From assembly GCA_963827585.1 (NCBI GenBank), contig CAWHCK010000060.1, positions 1 through 64,000 on the forward strand: a stretch of 64,000 nt of DNA. Direction: 5' to 3'. Position 1 is the first letter of the stretch; each line of letters opens with the position of its first letter. A program made the translations under genes and the position numbers. The notes beneath the pieces were generated by a model. It was not told the DNA's origin, ran no database searches, and saw only the letters and a list, made by a program, of their open reading frames with translations. The stretch is from VAZQ01 sp963827585 (GTDB lineage: Bacteria > Pseudomonadota > Alphaproteobacteria > Rhizobiales > Xanthobacteraceae). Of the stretch, positions 32,325 through 42,467 are shown piece by piece.

Positions 32325-34037
32325 TCACTGCGCAGCTGCGGCCGGCCGCAGGAAAGCAAAGTCGCAGCCGTCGTCGGCGCCGAGAATCTCCCGCGCATAG
32401 AGCTTGGCGTATCCGCGCTCGGGCGTCACCTGCATGGACTTCATAGCGGCAGCGCGCGCTCTCAATTCGGCCGCTTCGACCTGGAGATCGATGCGCCGTT
32501 CCTTCACCGAAAGGCGGATGTGATCGCCGTTGCGAACGAGGCCGAGCGGGCCGCCGGAGGCCGAATCCGGAGTCACATGCAGCACGATGGTGCCGAAGGC
32601 GGTGCCGCTCATACGCGCATCGGAAACGCGGATCATGTCCTTGACCCCGCTTTGGGCGAGCTTTTTCGGGATGGGGAGATAGCCGGCTTCGGGCATGCAT
32701 TCGGGCGCGTGCGGGCCGGCATTCTGCAGCACCAGCACGTCCTGCGGAGTGACGTCGAGCTCGGGATCGTCGATGCGCGCGGCGAGATCGGCGAGTGACG
32801 AGAAGACGACCGCCTTGCCCTCGTGCTCGAACAGTCTGGCGTCGGCCGCCGAGCGCTTGAGGATCGCGCCTTTGGGCGCGAGATTGCCGAAGAGGGCGAC
32901 GAGACCGCCGCGCGGCTCAAAAGGTTGCTCGCGCTCGGCGATGATCGACCGGTCGACGTAAGGCGCGGCATCGGACGCCAGGCGCTCGCCCAATGTTTCC
33001 CCCGTCACTGTCATGCAATCGAGATGGAGAAACGGCTTGAGCTCGCGCAGCAGCGCGCCCATGCCGCCGGACGCGAAAAGATCCTCCATGTAGCCGTTGC
33101 CGACCGGCTTGAGATTGACCAGGACCGGCGTCGAGTCCGAGAGCTCATTGAGATGTTCGAGCGAAACCTTCACGCCGGCCCGACCCGCGATCGCGGTGAG
33201 GTGGATCACGGCATTGGTCGAGCCGCCGAGCGCAAGCAGAACGCGTAAGGCATTGTCCACCGACTTCGCATTGACGATCCGGTTGGGCGTGCGGGCGGAA
33301 CCGATAAGTCTCACCGCGGCGGCGCCGGTCGCCTCCGCCGCGCGCAGACGGTCGGCATGTACCGCCGGGATCGCGGCGGTGCCCGGCACGATGAGACCGA
33401 GCGCCTCGGCGATGCAGGCCATGGTGGAGGCCGTGCCCATCACCGCGCAGGTGCCGGCGGTGACCGCGAGCTGGCCTTCGACCTGCGAAATCTCGTCGGC
33501 CCCAACCTCGCCGGCGCGATATCGCGCCCAGAAACGCCGGCAATCGGTGCAGGCGCCGAGCCGCTCGCCGCGGTGGCGACCGGTCATCATCGGGCCTGCG
33601 ACCAGCATGACCGCCGGCCGTCCGGCAGACACCGCGCCCATGAGTTGCGCCGGCACGGTCTTGTCGCACCCACCCATGAGCACCACCGCGTCCATCGGCT
33701 GCGCCCGGATCATCTCCTCGGTGTCGATCGACATCAGGTTGCGGTACTTGAGGCTGGTCGGGCTGAGAAACACCTCGCCCAGCGAGATGGTCGGGAAGTC
33801 GAGCGGCAGCGCGCCCGCGGCAAGCACGCCACGCTTGACCGCGTCCAGCAGTTCGGGGAAGTGGCGGTGGCAGTTGTTGAAGCCCGACGGCGTGTAGGCG
33901 ATGCCGACTACGGGTTTTCCCAGCATCGCGCGCGAATAGCCCATCGACTGCGCGAAAGACCGGCGCAGATAGAGGGAAAAGTCGCGGTCGCCGTAGTTGG
34001 TGAGACCGTGCTCCAGGCCGTGCGTGCGTTCAATCAT
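32325..34037 (-). CDS. IlvD/Edd family dehydratase (sugar-acid dehydratase-like)
   Basis: The product has 570 residues. The three cluster-ligand cysteines are in SGFNNCHRHFP (C56), LMGGCDKTVPA (C124) and AVTAGTCAVMG (C197), supporting a [2Fe-2S] dehydratase. The C-terminal KDMIRVSDARMSGTAFGTIV is the conserved Mg/substrate segment. Features such as GYSRAMLGKPVVGIAYTPSG and RHRGERLGACTDCRRFWARY are closer to L-arabinonate and related aldonate dehydratases than to housekeeping IlvD. It converts an aldonic acid to a 2-keto-3-deoxy acid. It is first gene of the catabolic operon. Confidence 0.85.
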   Translation of the reverse strand: MIERTHGLEHGLTNYGDRDFSLYLRRSFAQSMGYSRAMLGKPVVGIAYTPSGFNNCHRHFPELLDAVKRGVLAAGALPLDFPTISLGEVFLSPTSLKYRNLMSIDTEEMIRAQPMDAVVLMGGCDKTVPAQLMGAVSAGRPAVMLVAGPMMTGRHRGERLGACTDCRRFWARYRAGEVGADEISQVEGQLAVTAGTCAVMGTASTMACIAEALGLIVPGTAAIPAVHADRLRAAEATGAAAVRLIGSARTPNRIVNAKSVDNALRVLLALGGSTNAVIHLTAIAGRAGVKVSLEHLNELSDSTPVLVNLKPVGNGYMEDLFASGGMGALLRELKPFLHLDCMTVTGETLGERLASDAAPYVDRSIIAEREQPFEPRGGLVALFGNLAPKGAILKRSAADARLFEHEGKAVVFSSLADLAARIDDPELDVTPQDVLVLQNAGPHAPECMPEAGYLPIPKKLAQSGVKDMIRVSDARMSGTAFGTIVLHVTPDSASGGPLGLVRNGDHIRLSVKERRIDLQVEAAELRARAAAMKSMQVTPERGYAKLYAREILGADDGCDFAFLRPAAAAQ

Positions 34038-34349
34038 CGCCTGAAAGCCTCATGGCTCGCGATATTCCCGCAGGGCCTACCATAGACAAAAAACCGGCCG
34101 GGGGCCCTCTCCCGCAAAGTCGGGCAATTGGCCGCTTCGCCGGGCCACGGAGGGCTGGGCTGAGGCCACAAGTCGCAGAGGCGCCCAGGCAAGGCAGCTT
34201 GAGGGCTCCAGCAGCCGATGATCCGAAGAAACTCCATCGGCAGGGACGAAAACCACGAGAAAGCTGCCCGAGCAGGGTCCAGCGCGTTCTGCATCCGGCG
34301 CAAGACCGGCTGTGTAGAATCGCAGCCAATATCGCCTCGACAAGAGTAC

Positions 34350-34384
34350 TGGAACGCCTCTAAAAAGACCTTGGGAGCGTTCCA
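34350..34384 (+). promoter_or_regulatory. Inverted repeat in the hemA leader
   Basis: TGGAACGC (34350-34357) and GCGTTCCA (34377-34384) form an 8-bp inverted repeat with a 19-bp loop, about 30 bp upstream of hemA. It could be an operator or leader hairpin. No FNR/FixK box was seen. The rest of 34038-34415 has no gene. Confidence 0.35.
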
Positions 34385-34415
34385 AAGAGGCCCCTTCGCT
34401 GGGGGAAAGCCGTCC

Positions 34416-35645
34416 ATGAATTACGACACGTACTTTGCCGATGCCCTTGTCCGGCTCAGGGACGAGCGCCGCTATCGGGTCTTTGCCGACCTCGAGCGGC
34501 TCGCTGGGCGCTTCCCGCACGCAATCTGGCATTCCCCGCAGGGTCCGCGCGACGTGATCGTGTGGTGCTCCAACGACTATCTCGGAATGGGCCAGCATCC
34601 GAAGGTCATCGGAGCCATGGTCGAGACCGCGACGCGCATGGGCACGGGCGCCGGCGGCACGCGCAACATCGCCGGTACCAACCACCCGCTGGTGGGCCTG
34701 GAGCGCGAGCTTGCCGACCTGCATCGCAAGGAGGCCGCTCTCGTCTTCACCTCGGGCTATGTGTCCAACGAGACCGGCATTTCCACGATTGCCAAGCTGC
34801 TGCCGAATTGCCTGATCCTGTCGGACGCATCGAACCACAATTCCATGATCGAGGGCGTACGCCAGTCGAAGTGCGAGAAGCAGATCTTCCGCCATAACGA
34901 CATGGCCCATCTCGAGGACCTGTTGCGGGCAGCCGATCCGAGCCGGCCCAAGCTCATCGTGTTCGAGACGCTTTATTCCATGGATGGCGACGTGGCGCCG
35001 ATCAACCGCATCTGCGATCTCGCCGACCGCTTCCGCGCCATGACCTATGCCGACGAGGTCCACGCCGTCGGCATGTACGGGCCGCGCGGCGGCGGGCAGG
35101 CGGAACACCAGGGCGCGATGGCGCGCATCGACGTGATCGAAGGCACGCTTGCCAAAGCCTTCGGCTGTCTCGGGGGCTATATCACGGCGAGCGCGGCCCT
35201 CTGCGACGCGGTCCGCAGCTACGCACCCGGCTTCATTTTCACCACTGCGCTGCCGCCTGCGGTTTGCGCCGCGGCAACCGCCGCGATCCGGCATCTCAAG
35301 GCCTCGAGCTTCGAGCGCGAGCGCCATCAGGAGCGTGCCGCACGCGTCAAGGCGGTGCTCAACGCCGCCGGTCTGCCGGTGATGCCCAATGACACCCACA
35401 TCGTCCCGGTCTTCGTGGGCGAGCCCGAGAAATGCAAGCAGGCGACCGATCTCCTGCTCGCCGAATACGGCATTTACATTCAGCCGATCAACTATCCGAC
35501 CGTGGCGAAGGGCACCGAGCGGTTGCGCATCACGCCGACGCCCTATCACGAGGACGCGTTGATCGATGCCCTCGCCGAGGCGCTGCTCGAGGTCTGGGAG
35601 CGGCTCGAGCTGCCGCTCGGGGGCCGCGCGCTGGCGGCGGAGTGA
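34416..35645 (+). CDS. hemA: 5-aminolevulinate synthase
   Basis: This enzyme condenses glycine and succinyl-CoA to 5-aminolevulinate, the first step of tetrapyrrole synthesis by the Shemin route of alphaproteobacteria. The product has 409 residues from ATG 34416, with GGGGGA upstream. The order of blocks fits: IVWCSNDYLGMGQHPKVI, TGAGGTRNIAGTNHPLVGLE, SDASNHNSMIEGVRQS, YADEVHAVGMYGPRGGGQAE, the PLP-lysine block VIEGTLAKAFGCLGGYI and the C-terminal RLRITPTPYH. It is a cytosolic PLP homodimer. The gene is divergent from the catabolic operon and convergent with the AbrB gene. It supports the heme-demanding oxidase encoded further right. Confidence 0.97.
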   Translation: MNYDTYFADALVRLRDERRYRVFADLERLAGRFPHAIWHSPQGPRDVIVWCSNDYLGMGQHPKVIGAMVETATRMGTGAGGTRNIAGTNHPLVGLERELADLHRKEAALVFTSGYVSNETGISTIAKLLPNCLILSDASNHNSMIEGVRQSKCEKQIFRHNDMAHLEDLLRAADPSRPKLIVFETLYSMDGDVAPINRICDLADRFRAMTYADEVHAVGMYGPRGGGQAEHQGAMARIDVIEGTLAKAFGCLGGYITASAALCDAVRSYAPGFIFTTALPPAVCAAATAAIRHLKASSFERERHQERAARVKAVLNAAGLPVMPNDTHIVPVFVGEPEKCKQATDLLLAEYGIYIQPINYPTVAKGTERLRITPTPYHEDALIDALAEALLEVWERLELPLGGRALAAE

Positions 35646-35749
35646 CCATCGCCTGCGGAGAGTTCGGCGTCCTGTCCAGGAATTCAGAGCGGGACCCCGC
35701 GCGGCGCCATCAATCATCAAACGTCCCCTGTCCTGGCCGCCTCCAGCGC

Positions 35750-36784
35750 TTACGCGGCTCCCTGGGCGGCTTGCGCGACAAGGCGCCGCGCCAGCACGGC
35801 CACCGAGAAACTGACGGCCAGAAACCGCGCAAGGTGGTGCGCCCCGACAAAGACCGGGTCGAGGTGCAAGGCGAGAGCGAGCACCATCATGGTGTCCTGC
35901 GCACCCGGCGCGAAGGCGACGATCACGTCAGCGATCCGAAACGGAAGCACCGCTACCACGATCAGCGCGAATGCGGCGGCAACCGTGACGGCAACGGCGA
36001 AGGAGCCGAAGGCGGCCGCAAGATAGCTCAGCAGCAGTCTGGGACTCGTATTCGCGAATCTGGCGCCCGCGACCGCGCCGAGCGTGAGCACGGCGGCGCC
36101 GCCGGCCCACCATGGCAGCGAAACATGGATCAAGTCCGCGCCGTGAAGGAATCCAGAACCGGCCATGGCGCCGAACATCAGACCGCCCGGGAATCTGATG
36201 CGCAGCATGGCGAGCGCCGTAAGGGTCGATACGGTCAGAAGGATCGCAAGCTCTGTGAGCGACGCTTCCGTCACGCCCCGTGTCGACACCACCGGCTCCA
36301 CCGTCGAGCCGAACAGCGCAAGTCCCGCGGGCAGGCCGAGCACGATCAAGAGTACGCGCATCACATGCACGATCGCGATCCCGCGCATGTCAGCCCCGAA
36401 CTCCGCTGACAACGCCATGACTTGTGCCATCGAGCCCGGGCTGGCGCCGAGCAGTGCCGACAGCGGGTCCCAACCATGGACCAGACGCAGGTAGCAGGCG
36501 GTAGCGGTGATCATGCAGATCGCCGCGACGACGAGAAGCGCCACGCTCAGTGGCCAGGTCGCAACTCCCCGCAGCGTCTCCGGCGTGACCACCGCTCCCA
36601 GCAGAATACCGACAAGGATGAAGCACAGCCGGGCCAATGGCGGGGGTATCTTCATGGGACGCCCGGCGAGGGCAGCGACCGCAACAGTCAACATCGAACC
36701 CGAGACCAGTCCGCCGGGAAAGCCGATCAGATAAAAGCCAATGCCGCCCACCGCCGCGATCAGCAGCGTCTCTGCAACCTGCAT
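35750..36784 (-). CDS. AbrB/PF05145 family membrane protein
   Basis: The product has 344 residues from ATG 36784. It consists of two repeats of an Abr-type membrane unit with about ten hydrophobic helices. Each repeat has the GG.G....GFPGG.VSG.ML pattern (GGIGFYLIGFPGGLVSGSML in the first, RIRFPGGLMFGAMAGSGFLH in the second), and LLGASPGSMAQVMALSAEFG and FAPGAQDTMMVLALALHLDP are the conserved G-A-x-P-G-x-x-x motifs. Members are linked to ammonia-monooxygenase-style misannotation and to regulation of aidB; the transported substrate is unknown. The longer upstream frame is unlikely coding. Confidence 0.85.
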   Translation of the reverse strand: MQVAETLLIAAVGGIGFYLIGFPGGLVSGSMLTVAVAALAGRPMKIPPPLARLCFILVGILLGAVVTPETLRGVATWPLSVALLVVAAICMITATACYLRLVHGWDPLSALLGASPGSMAQVMALSAEFGADMRGIAIVHVMRVLLIVLGLPAGLALFGSTVEPVVSTRGVTEASLTELAILLTVSTLTALAMLRIRFPGGLMFGAMAGSGFLHGADLIHVSLPWWAGGAAVLTLGAVAGARFANTSPRLLLSYLAAAFGSFAVAVTVAAAFALIVVAVLPFRIADVIVAFAPGAQDTMMVLALALHLDPVFVGAHHLARFLAVSFSVAVLARRLVAQAAQGAA

Positions 36785-37060
36785 GGACTCGCGCTGGCGG
36801 GGAAAGAAAAGGCGGCATTCGATCGGTCCCGGACGCGGGTCGCCCGAGCAAGGCGCGTCCGCGGTCCGCGCTTGCCGATAATCAATGCCGCGTGCGGTCT
36901 GTCGCGTCAAATCACGGCGCGGCGGATCGCAGGTCTCGGAACGGCTTCCCGGCACGTCGACAGGGCGCGCGAGAGGGCCGTCAGCGATATTCTCGCCCGC
37001 CGTTTCGTGCGATAGAGTGGTGATACCGGGATATCACGCCCCAAGGACCACGGAGCCGTC

Positions 37061-40000
37061 ATGCTGCAAGGCTGGATCGTTATAGCCTTCGCGCTCGGCT
37101 ATATCGGCCTCTTGTTCGTAATCGCGAGCTACGGCGACCGGACGCGCCGCTTCGGGCGCGGAGGCCGCTCTCGGCTTTTCATCTATCCCCTCTCGCTCGC
37201 GATCTACTGCACGTCCTGGACCTTCTTCGGCTCGGTCGGACTCGCCTCGCGCAACGGATTCGACTTCCTGACGATCTACGTCGGGCCGATGCTGGTGATC
37301 GGACTCTGCTCGCCGCTGATCATGCGCATCGTACGGCTCGCCAAGGCGCAGAACATCACGTCGATCGCCGATTTCATTGCCGCCCGCTACGGCAAGGCTC
37401 AGACCGTCGCCGCCGCCGTGGCGCTGATCGCGATCATCGGTACGATTCCCTACATCGCGCTTCAGCTCAAAGCCGTGTCGTCCTCGCTGACCACGATCCT
37501 CGTGCATATCGGGCCGGCGAGCGGCACGATGCAGCCGGTGTTGGGCGACATCGCGCTCTACGTGGCGGTGGCGATGGCGATCTTCGCCGTCTTGTTCGGC
37601 ACGCGCCATATCGACGCCACCGAACATCAGGACGGACTGATGCTGGCGATCGCGACCGAGTCGATCGTCAAGCTCGTCGCCTTTGTCGGTGTGGGCATAT
37701 TCGTCACTTTCTGGATGTTCGACGGGCCGTTTGCGCTGTTTTCCCAGGCTCTGGAGCGACCGAACACGGCCGCCGTGCTCACCCGCGAACCCGCGCTCGG
37801 CACCCTGCTCGCGATGACGCTGCTGTCGACTGTTCGCGATCGTGTTGCTGCCGCGTCAGTTCCACGTCACCGTGGTCGAGAACAACAGCGAGAGCGAGAT
37901 CAGACGCGCCGCCTGGCTGTTCCCGCTCTATCTCGTGCTGATCAATCTGTTCGTGGTTCCCATCGCGTTGGCCGGCCTGCTTACGTTCACCCCCGGGCAG
38001 GTCGACAGTGACATGTTCGTGCTGGCGCTACCGCTCGCCGCGCATTCCGACCTGCTCACGGTTGCGGCCTTTATCGGTGGCCTTTCGGCGGCGACCGCGA
38101 TGGTGATCGTGGAATCGGTCGCACTCGCCATCATGATATCGAACGACATCATCATGCCGTTGGTGCTGCAGCGCCGGGAAACGCTTATCACCGGACGCGA
38201 CAATGTGGGCGGGTTGCTGCTGGCCGTGCGGCGGGTGGCGATCTTCGTGATCCTTGTTCTTGCCTATGTGTACTATCGCCTGGCTGGCGATGCGCAGCTT
38301 GCCTCGATCGGGCTGTTGTCCTTTGCGGCCGTTGCGCAACTTGCCCCGGCCTTTTTCGGGGGGTTGATCTGGCGGCGGGCGACCGCGCGCGGTGCGCTCG
38401 GGGGAATGACAGTCGGAATCCTGGCCTGGTCCTATACGCTGCTGCTGCCGAGCTTGGCGGACGCCGGCATCGTCGGGCAGAGCCTGCTCTCGCAGGGACC
38501 CTGGGGAATCGCGCTGCTGCGCCCGCAGGCGCTCTTCGGGCTCGATCTGCCGCCGCTCGCTCACGGCGTGATCTGGAGCCTCTCGCTCAATGTCTTCGCC
38601 TATGTGGTCTTTTCGCTCGGGCGGGCGCCGGCCTCGATTGAACGGCTGCAGGCTGATCTGTTCGTCCCCTCCCACCTCACTCCCATCCCGCCGAGCTTCC
38701 GGCTGTGGCGCTCCTCGGTGACCGTCGAGGAATTGACTACGACCGTCGCCCGCTATCTCGGCGAGGAACGCACGCGCACCTCCTTCGACAGCTACGGCCT
38801 GACGCGCGGCATCAGCGTCGATCCCAAGGCCGAGGCGGACTTCCAGCTCCTGCGCTATGCCGAGCATCTCCTTGCCTCCGCGATCGGCGCGGCATCGTCC
38901 CGCCTCGTGCTTTCGCTGCTGCTGCGAAAGCGCACGCTGTCGACCAAGGCCGCGCTCAAGCTGCTCGACGATGCCAATGCCGCCATCCACTACAACCGCG
39001 AGATTTTGCAAACAGCGCTCGATCATGTGCGTCAGGGCATTGCTGTGTTCGACAAGAACCTGCACCTCGTCTGCTGGAACCGCCAATTCGGCGAGATCCT
39101 GGCATTGCCACCTCAACTCACCCGGGTCGGTACGGGGCTCGACCACATCCTGCGCTTCCACGCCGAGCACAGCATCTCCGACAGAGATGCGGCCGACGCG
39201 CTGGTGCGCGAACGTCTCGGGCGTTATGTCGCCAGCAGCGAGCCGTTTCTGGAACGCTTCGCCGAACGCGATCTGATCATGGAGGTGCGCGCAAACCCGA
39301 TGCCGGACGGCGGCATCGTCACCACCTTCACCGATATCACCCCGAGCGTAAAGGCGGCGGAAGAGCTCGAACGGGCCAACGAGTCACTGGAGCGAAGAGT
39401 GCGGGAGCGCACCGAGGAGTTGACTCGCCTCAATACCGAGCTCGGTCGTGCCAAAGGCGAGGCCGAGCAGGCGAACATTTCCAAGACGCGCTTCCTCGCC
39501 GCGGCGAGCCACGACATCCTGCAGCCGCTCAACGCCGCACGCCTTTACGTCACGAGTCTGGTCGAGCGGCAAGGCGGCGGCAACGATGCTCAACTCGTCG
39601 GCAATATCGACGCGTCGCTCGATGCAGTCGAAGAAATATTTGGCGCACTGCTCGACATTTCCCGACTCGATACCGGAGCAATGAAACCGGAGATCGTCGG
39701 CTTTCGCATCGACGAGCTCTTGCGCCAGCTCGAGGTCGAGTTCATGCCGCTCGCGCAAGAGAAGGGTCTAAAGCTCAAGTTCGTACCCTGCTCGCTCGCC
39801 GTGCAATCCGACCGCCGCTTGTTGCGGCGACTGTTACAGAATCTTGTCTCCAACGCGATCAAATACACGCCTGATGGGCGCGTGCTCGTCGGCTGCCGGC
39901 GACGCCGCGGAAGGCTGCGCATCGACGTCTACGACACCGGCCTCGGCATTCCCGTTTCGAAGAAACGGGCCATTTTTCAGGAATTCCACCGGCTCGATCA

Positions 40001-40584
40001 AGGCGCCAAAGTGGCGCGCGGCTTGGGGCTTGGCCTTTCGATCGTGGAACGCATCGCGCGGGTCCTCAACCATAAGATCGCCATCAACTCGGCGCTCGGC
40101 CGCGGTTCGCAGTTCTCGGTGGAGGTGCCGCTGTCGGCCGCCATCCCCGCGAGCCAGCATCAACGCGTGGCGCGGGAGATCGATCGCGTGCAGCTCTCGG
40201 GCGTCACTGTTCTGTGCATCGACAACGATCTCGCGATTCTGGACGGCATGGAAACGCTGCTCGGCGGCTGGGGCTGCCGGGTCTTCAAGGCGCCGGATCT
40301 CGGCGGCCGCGATCACAGTCATTGCAGAGGCCAAGGTATCGCCCGACGGGCTTCTGGTCGATTACCACCTCGATGACGGCAACGGCATCGCAGCGATCGC
40401 GGAGTTGCGCCGCCGCTTCGGCGCCGACCTCACCGCCATCCTGATCACCGCCGATCGAAGCCCGCATGTGCGTGAAGAGGCCCGCGCGAACAGCATCCAG
40501 CTGCTCAACAAGCCGATCAAGCCGGCTGCGCTACGCGCCCTGCTGACGCAATGGCGCATGCAGCGGGTCGCGGCGGCGGAGTAG
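37061..40584 (+). CDS. Solute-symporter/PAS hybrid histidine kinase with receiver, two +1 frame breaks
   Basis: The reconstructed product is about 1173 residues. Residues 1-530 form a sodium:solute symporter module of about 13 helices (YPLSLAIYCTSWTFFGSVGL, NITSIADFIAARYGK). A PAS domain follows (EILQTALDHVRQGIAVFDKN), then a coiled coil and HisKA with LAAASHDILQPLNAARLYV (His near residue 816). HATPase_c comes next (NLVSNAIKYTPDGRVLVGC, DTGLGI, GLGLGLSIVERIA), and finally a receiver (VLCIDNDLAILDGM, GLLVDYHLDDGNGI). The frame breaks at 37829-37832 (one extra base restores LLSMFAIVLLPRQF when removed) and at about 40306 (one extra G). Such kinases sense solutes or membrane state. A LuxR-type regulator follows at 41024 on the other strand. 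Confidence 0.8.
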
Positions 40585-40623
40585 CTGCCAGTGGTCGCCT
40601 GCAATCAACCAAAGAGACGCCGA

Positions 40624-41013
40624 ATGTTTCTCAACCTGAGTCATATCGGGCAGATTGCGCTGGCGGTCGGCGACGTCGACCGCGCCGAAGCTTTCTATGG
40701 GGAGAAACTCGGGCTGCGAAGGCTCTTCCGGTTCGGCGACCTCTGTTTCTTCGACTGCGCCGGAGTGCGCCTGATGCTCGAAAAAGCGCAGGATCAAAAC
40801 GCGATCGCGCGCAGCTCGGTCATCTATTTCCGCTGCACGGATATCGCTTTGGCGGTTCGCGAACTCGAGCAGCGTGGCGTCTCATTCAGCCATCGGCCTC
40901 ACCTGATAGCCAAAATGGACGATCACGACTTGTGGATGGCGTTCTTCACCGATCCTGACGCCCACACGCTCGCCCTGATGCACGAGGCGCCAAAGGGATA
41001 CGCACCATCGTGA
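40624..41013 (+). CDS. VOC/glyoxalase-bleomycin resistance superfamily protein
   Basis: The product has 129 residues starting MFLNLSHIGQIALAVGDVDR. It has two beta-alpha-beta-beta-beta repeats: AEAFYGEKLGLRRLFRFGDL CFF in the first, and IYFRCTDIALAVRELEQRGV and WMAFFTDPDAHTLALMHE in the second. Likely metal ligands are His in the first strand (SHIGQ), a Glu in the last part (MHEAP) and others not certain. The family covers glyoxalases, dioxygenases and drug-binding proteins, so the role is open. It begins 39 bp after the histidine kinase and may be co-transcribed with it. Confidence 0.8.
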   Translation: MFLNLSHIGQIALAVGDVDRAEAFYGEKLGLRRLFRFGDLCFFDCAGVRLMLEKAQDQNAIARSSVIYFRCTDIALAVRELEQRGVSFSHRPHLIAKMDDHDLWMAFFTDPDAHTLALMHEAPKGYAPS

Positions 41014-41023
41014 GATCGGCAAA

Positions 41024-41704
41024 TCAATGCCCGGCGCTCGCCGTCTGCGGCCACTGGCCGAGCTCGATCTTCGAGGCGGCGATTACCGCTTGGGTGCGGC
41101 TTTCCACCCCCAGCTTTTGCAGGATCGCCGAGACGTGCGCCTTGACGGTGGCCTCCGAGACGCCGAGCTCATAGGCAATCTGCTTGTTGAGCAGGCCCTC
41201 CGACAGCATCATCAGCACGCGCACCTGCTGGGGCGTCAACGATGCCAGCCGCGTCATCAGGTCGGCCGTCTCGACATCCGAGCCGGCTCCGAGATCGATG
41301 TCGGGCGGGGTCCATACGCCGCCTTCGAACACGCGGGCGATCGCTCCGCGCATGGCCTCGATGCCGAGCGTCTTGGGGATGAAGCCCAGGGCTCCGAAAT
41401 CCATGCAGCGCCGGATCACGCCGGGATCATCATTGGCGGAGATCACGACGATGGGTACGCTCGGATATTGCGCGCGCAGATACATGAGTTCGGAGAAGCC
41501 GCGCACGCCGGGCATGGTCAGGTCGAGCAGGATGAGATCGACCTCCCCGCCGCGATCGAGCAGCGCTGCCACGTCGTCAAAGGACCCCGCCTCGGCGATC
41601 TCGACGTTCTCGAACAGACCCGAGACCGCCTCGCGCAGAGCTCCGCGAAACAACGGGTGGTCGTCCGCGATCACCAATCGTGCCGATTCGCCCACCCGCT
41701 TCAT
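41024..41704 (-). CDS. LuxR/NarL-type response regulator
   Basis: The product has 226 residues from MKRVGESARLVIADDHPLFR; MTVREMKRV at 41719 is an alternative start. The receiver domain has the acidic pair DDHPLFRGALRE, phospho-Asp in DLILLDLTMPGVRGF, and the conserved Ser and Lys (VVISANDD, GFIPKTLG). The C-terminal HTH LTPQQVRVLMMLSEGLLNKQ, then IAYELGVSEATVKAHVSAIL and QKLGVESRTQAVI, binds DNA. It faces the hybrid kinase with only the VOC gene between, so the two may form a phosphorelay, which is inferred from position. Confidence 0.9.
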   Translation of the reverse strand: MKRVGESARLVIADDHPLFRGALREAVSGLFENVEIAEAGSFDDVAALLDRGGEVDLILLDLTMPGVRGFSELMYLRAQYPSVPIVVISANDDPGVIRRCMDFGALGFIPKTLGIEAMRGAIARVFEGGVWTPPDIDLGAGSDVETADLMTRLASLTPQQVRVLMMLSEGLLNKQIAYELGVSEATVKAHVSAILQKLGVESRTQAVIAASKIELGQWPQTASAGH

Positions 41705-41974
41705 CTCCCTCACCGTCATTCTTGGGCCGTGCTTGGCCGGTAACCGATAGCCTAGCACCTTCCAGCTCGTTGTTCACAGGGCCCGTCCCCTACCAGCTTG
41801 GTCGGCGATGTTCGGGTCCGGCCGCTGGGTTTTGCTTCGATCCATGGACAACTCGCCGCAAGGATTCCTGACCTGCCGCTCCCTCGACCCGGAGATCCTC
41901 AGGCCCGCAACGCACACGAACGTGTCGTCGCACCACGCGCGGCGAAAAGCTACGCAATGGCGCGCGCCTTGCAG

Positions 41975-42391
41975 TCACCGCCTGCTGCCGATGAACTGCA
42001 GCACGATTTCGCGCCGGTGCGGCCGGGCGCGATGCTCGGCGATGTAGATGCCCTGCCAAGTGCCGAGACCGAGCGCGCCGTCGATGACAGGGACGTGGAG
42101 CGACACCCCGATGAGCATTGTTTTTACGTGCGCCGGCATGTCGTCGGGGCCTTCGACATCGTGGACCCAGGCCGCATTGGCGGGTGCGAGGCGCTCGAGC
42201 GCAGTCGCCAGATCGGTGCGCACGTCGGGGTCGGCATTCTCCTGGATCAGGAGCGACGCCGACGTATGCCGTATGAAGAGGAGCAGCGCGCCGTCTTTGG
42301 CCCTTGTCTGGGTCACGAACCGCGCCGCCTCGCGGGTGATCTCGGTGAAGCCCTGCCCGGTGGTCTCGACCATGAGTGTCGCTCTCGCCAT
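41975..42391 (-). CDS. yjbQ: YjbQ/UPF0047 family protein
   Basis: The product has 138 residues from MARATLMVETTGQGFTEIT; an upstream ATG at 42436 is in frame. It has the signature blocks of the family: LLLFIRHTSASLLIQENADP, WVHDVEGPDDMPAHVKTMLI and LGTWQGIYIAEHRARPHRRE. The H-x-S and E-N residues and the RPH end are the conserved active-site group. E. coli YjbQ has weak thiamine-phosphate synthase activity; the true role is unclear. The 255 bp between this gene and the regulator show nothing recognisable. Confidence 0.9.
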   Translation of the reverse strand: MARATLMVETTGQGFTEITREAARFVTQTRAKDGALLLFIRHTSASLLIQENADPDVRTDLATALERLAPANAAWVHDVEGPDDMPAHVKTMLIGVSLHVPVIDGALGLGTWQGIYIAEHRARPHRREIVLQFIGSRR

Positions 42392-42467
42392 GATCTCGGG
42401 AGCGAAGCTGACGATAGGAGACAACGGACCGATCACAGCCGCCTCGTCGACCGGACGAGATCCACCC

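Noticed and set aside
34077..35720. 547-residue antisense frame opposite hemA
   Set aside because: It is the complement of a well-conserved gene; the composition is His/Arg/Asp-rich and shows no family features.
37061..40584. Programmed frameshifting in the histidine kinase
   Set aside because: No slippery heptamer or downstream pseudoknot was seen at either break, and two independent +1 events would be needed.
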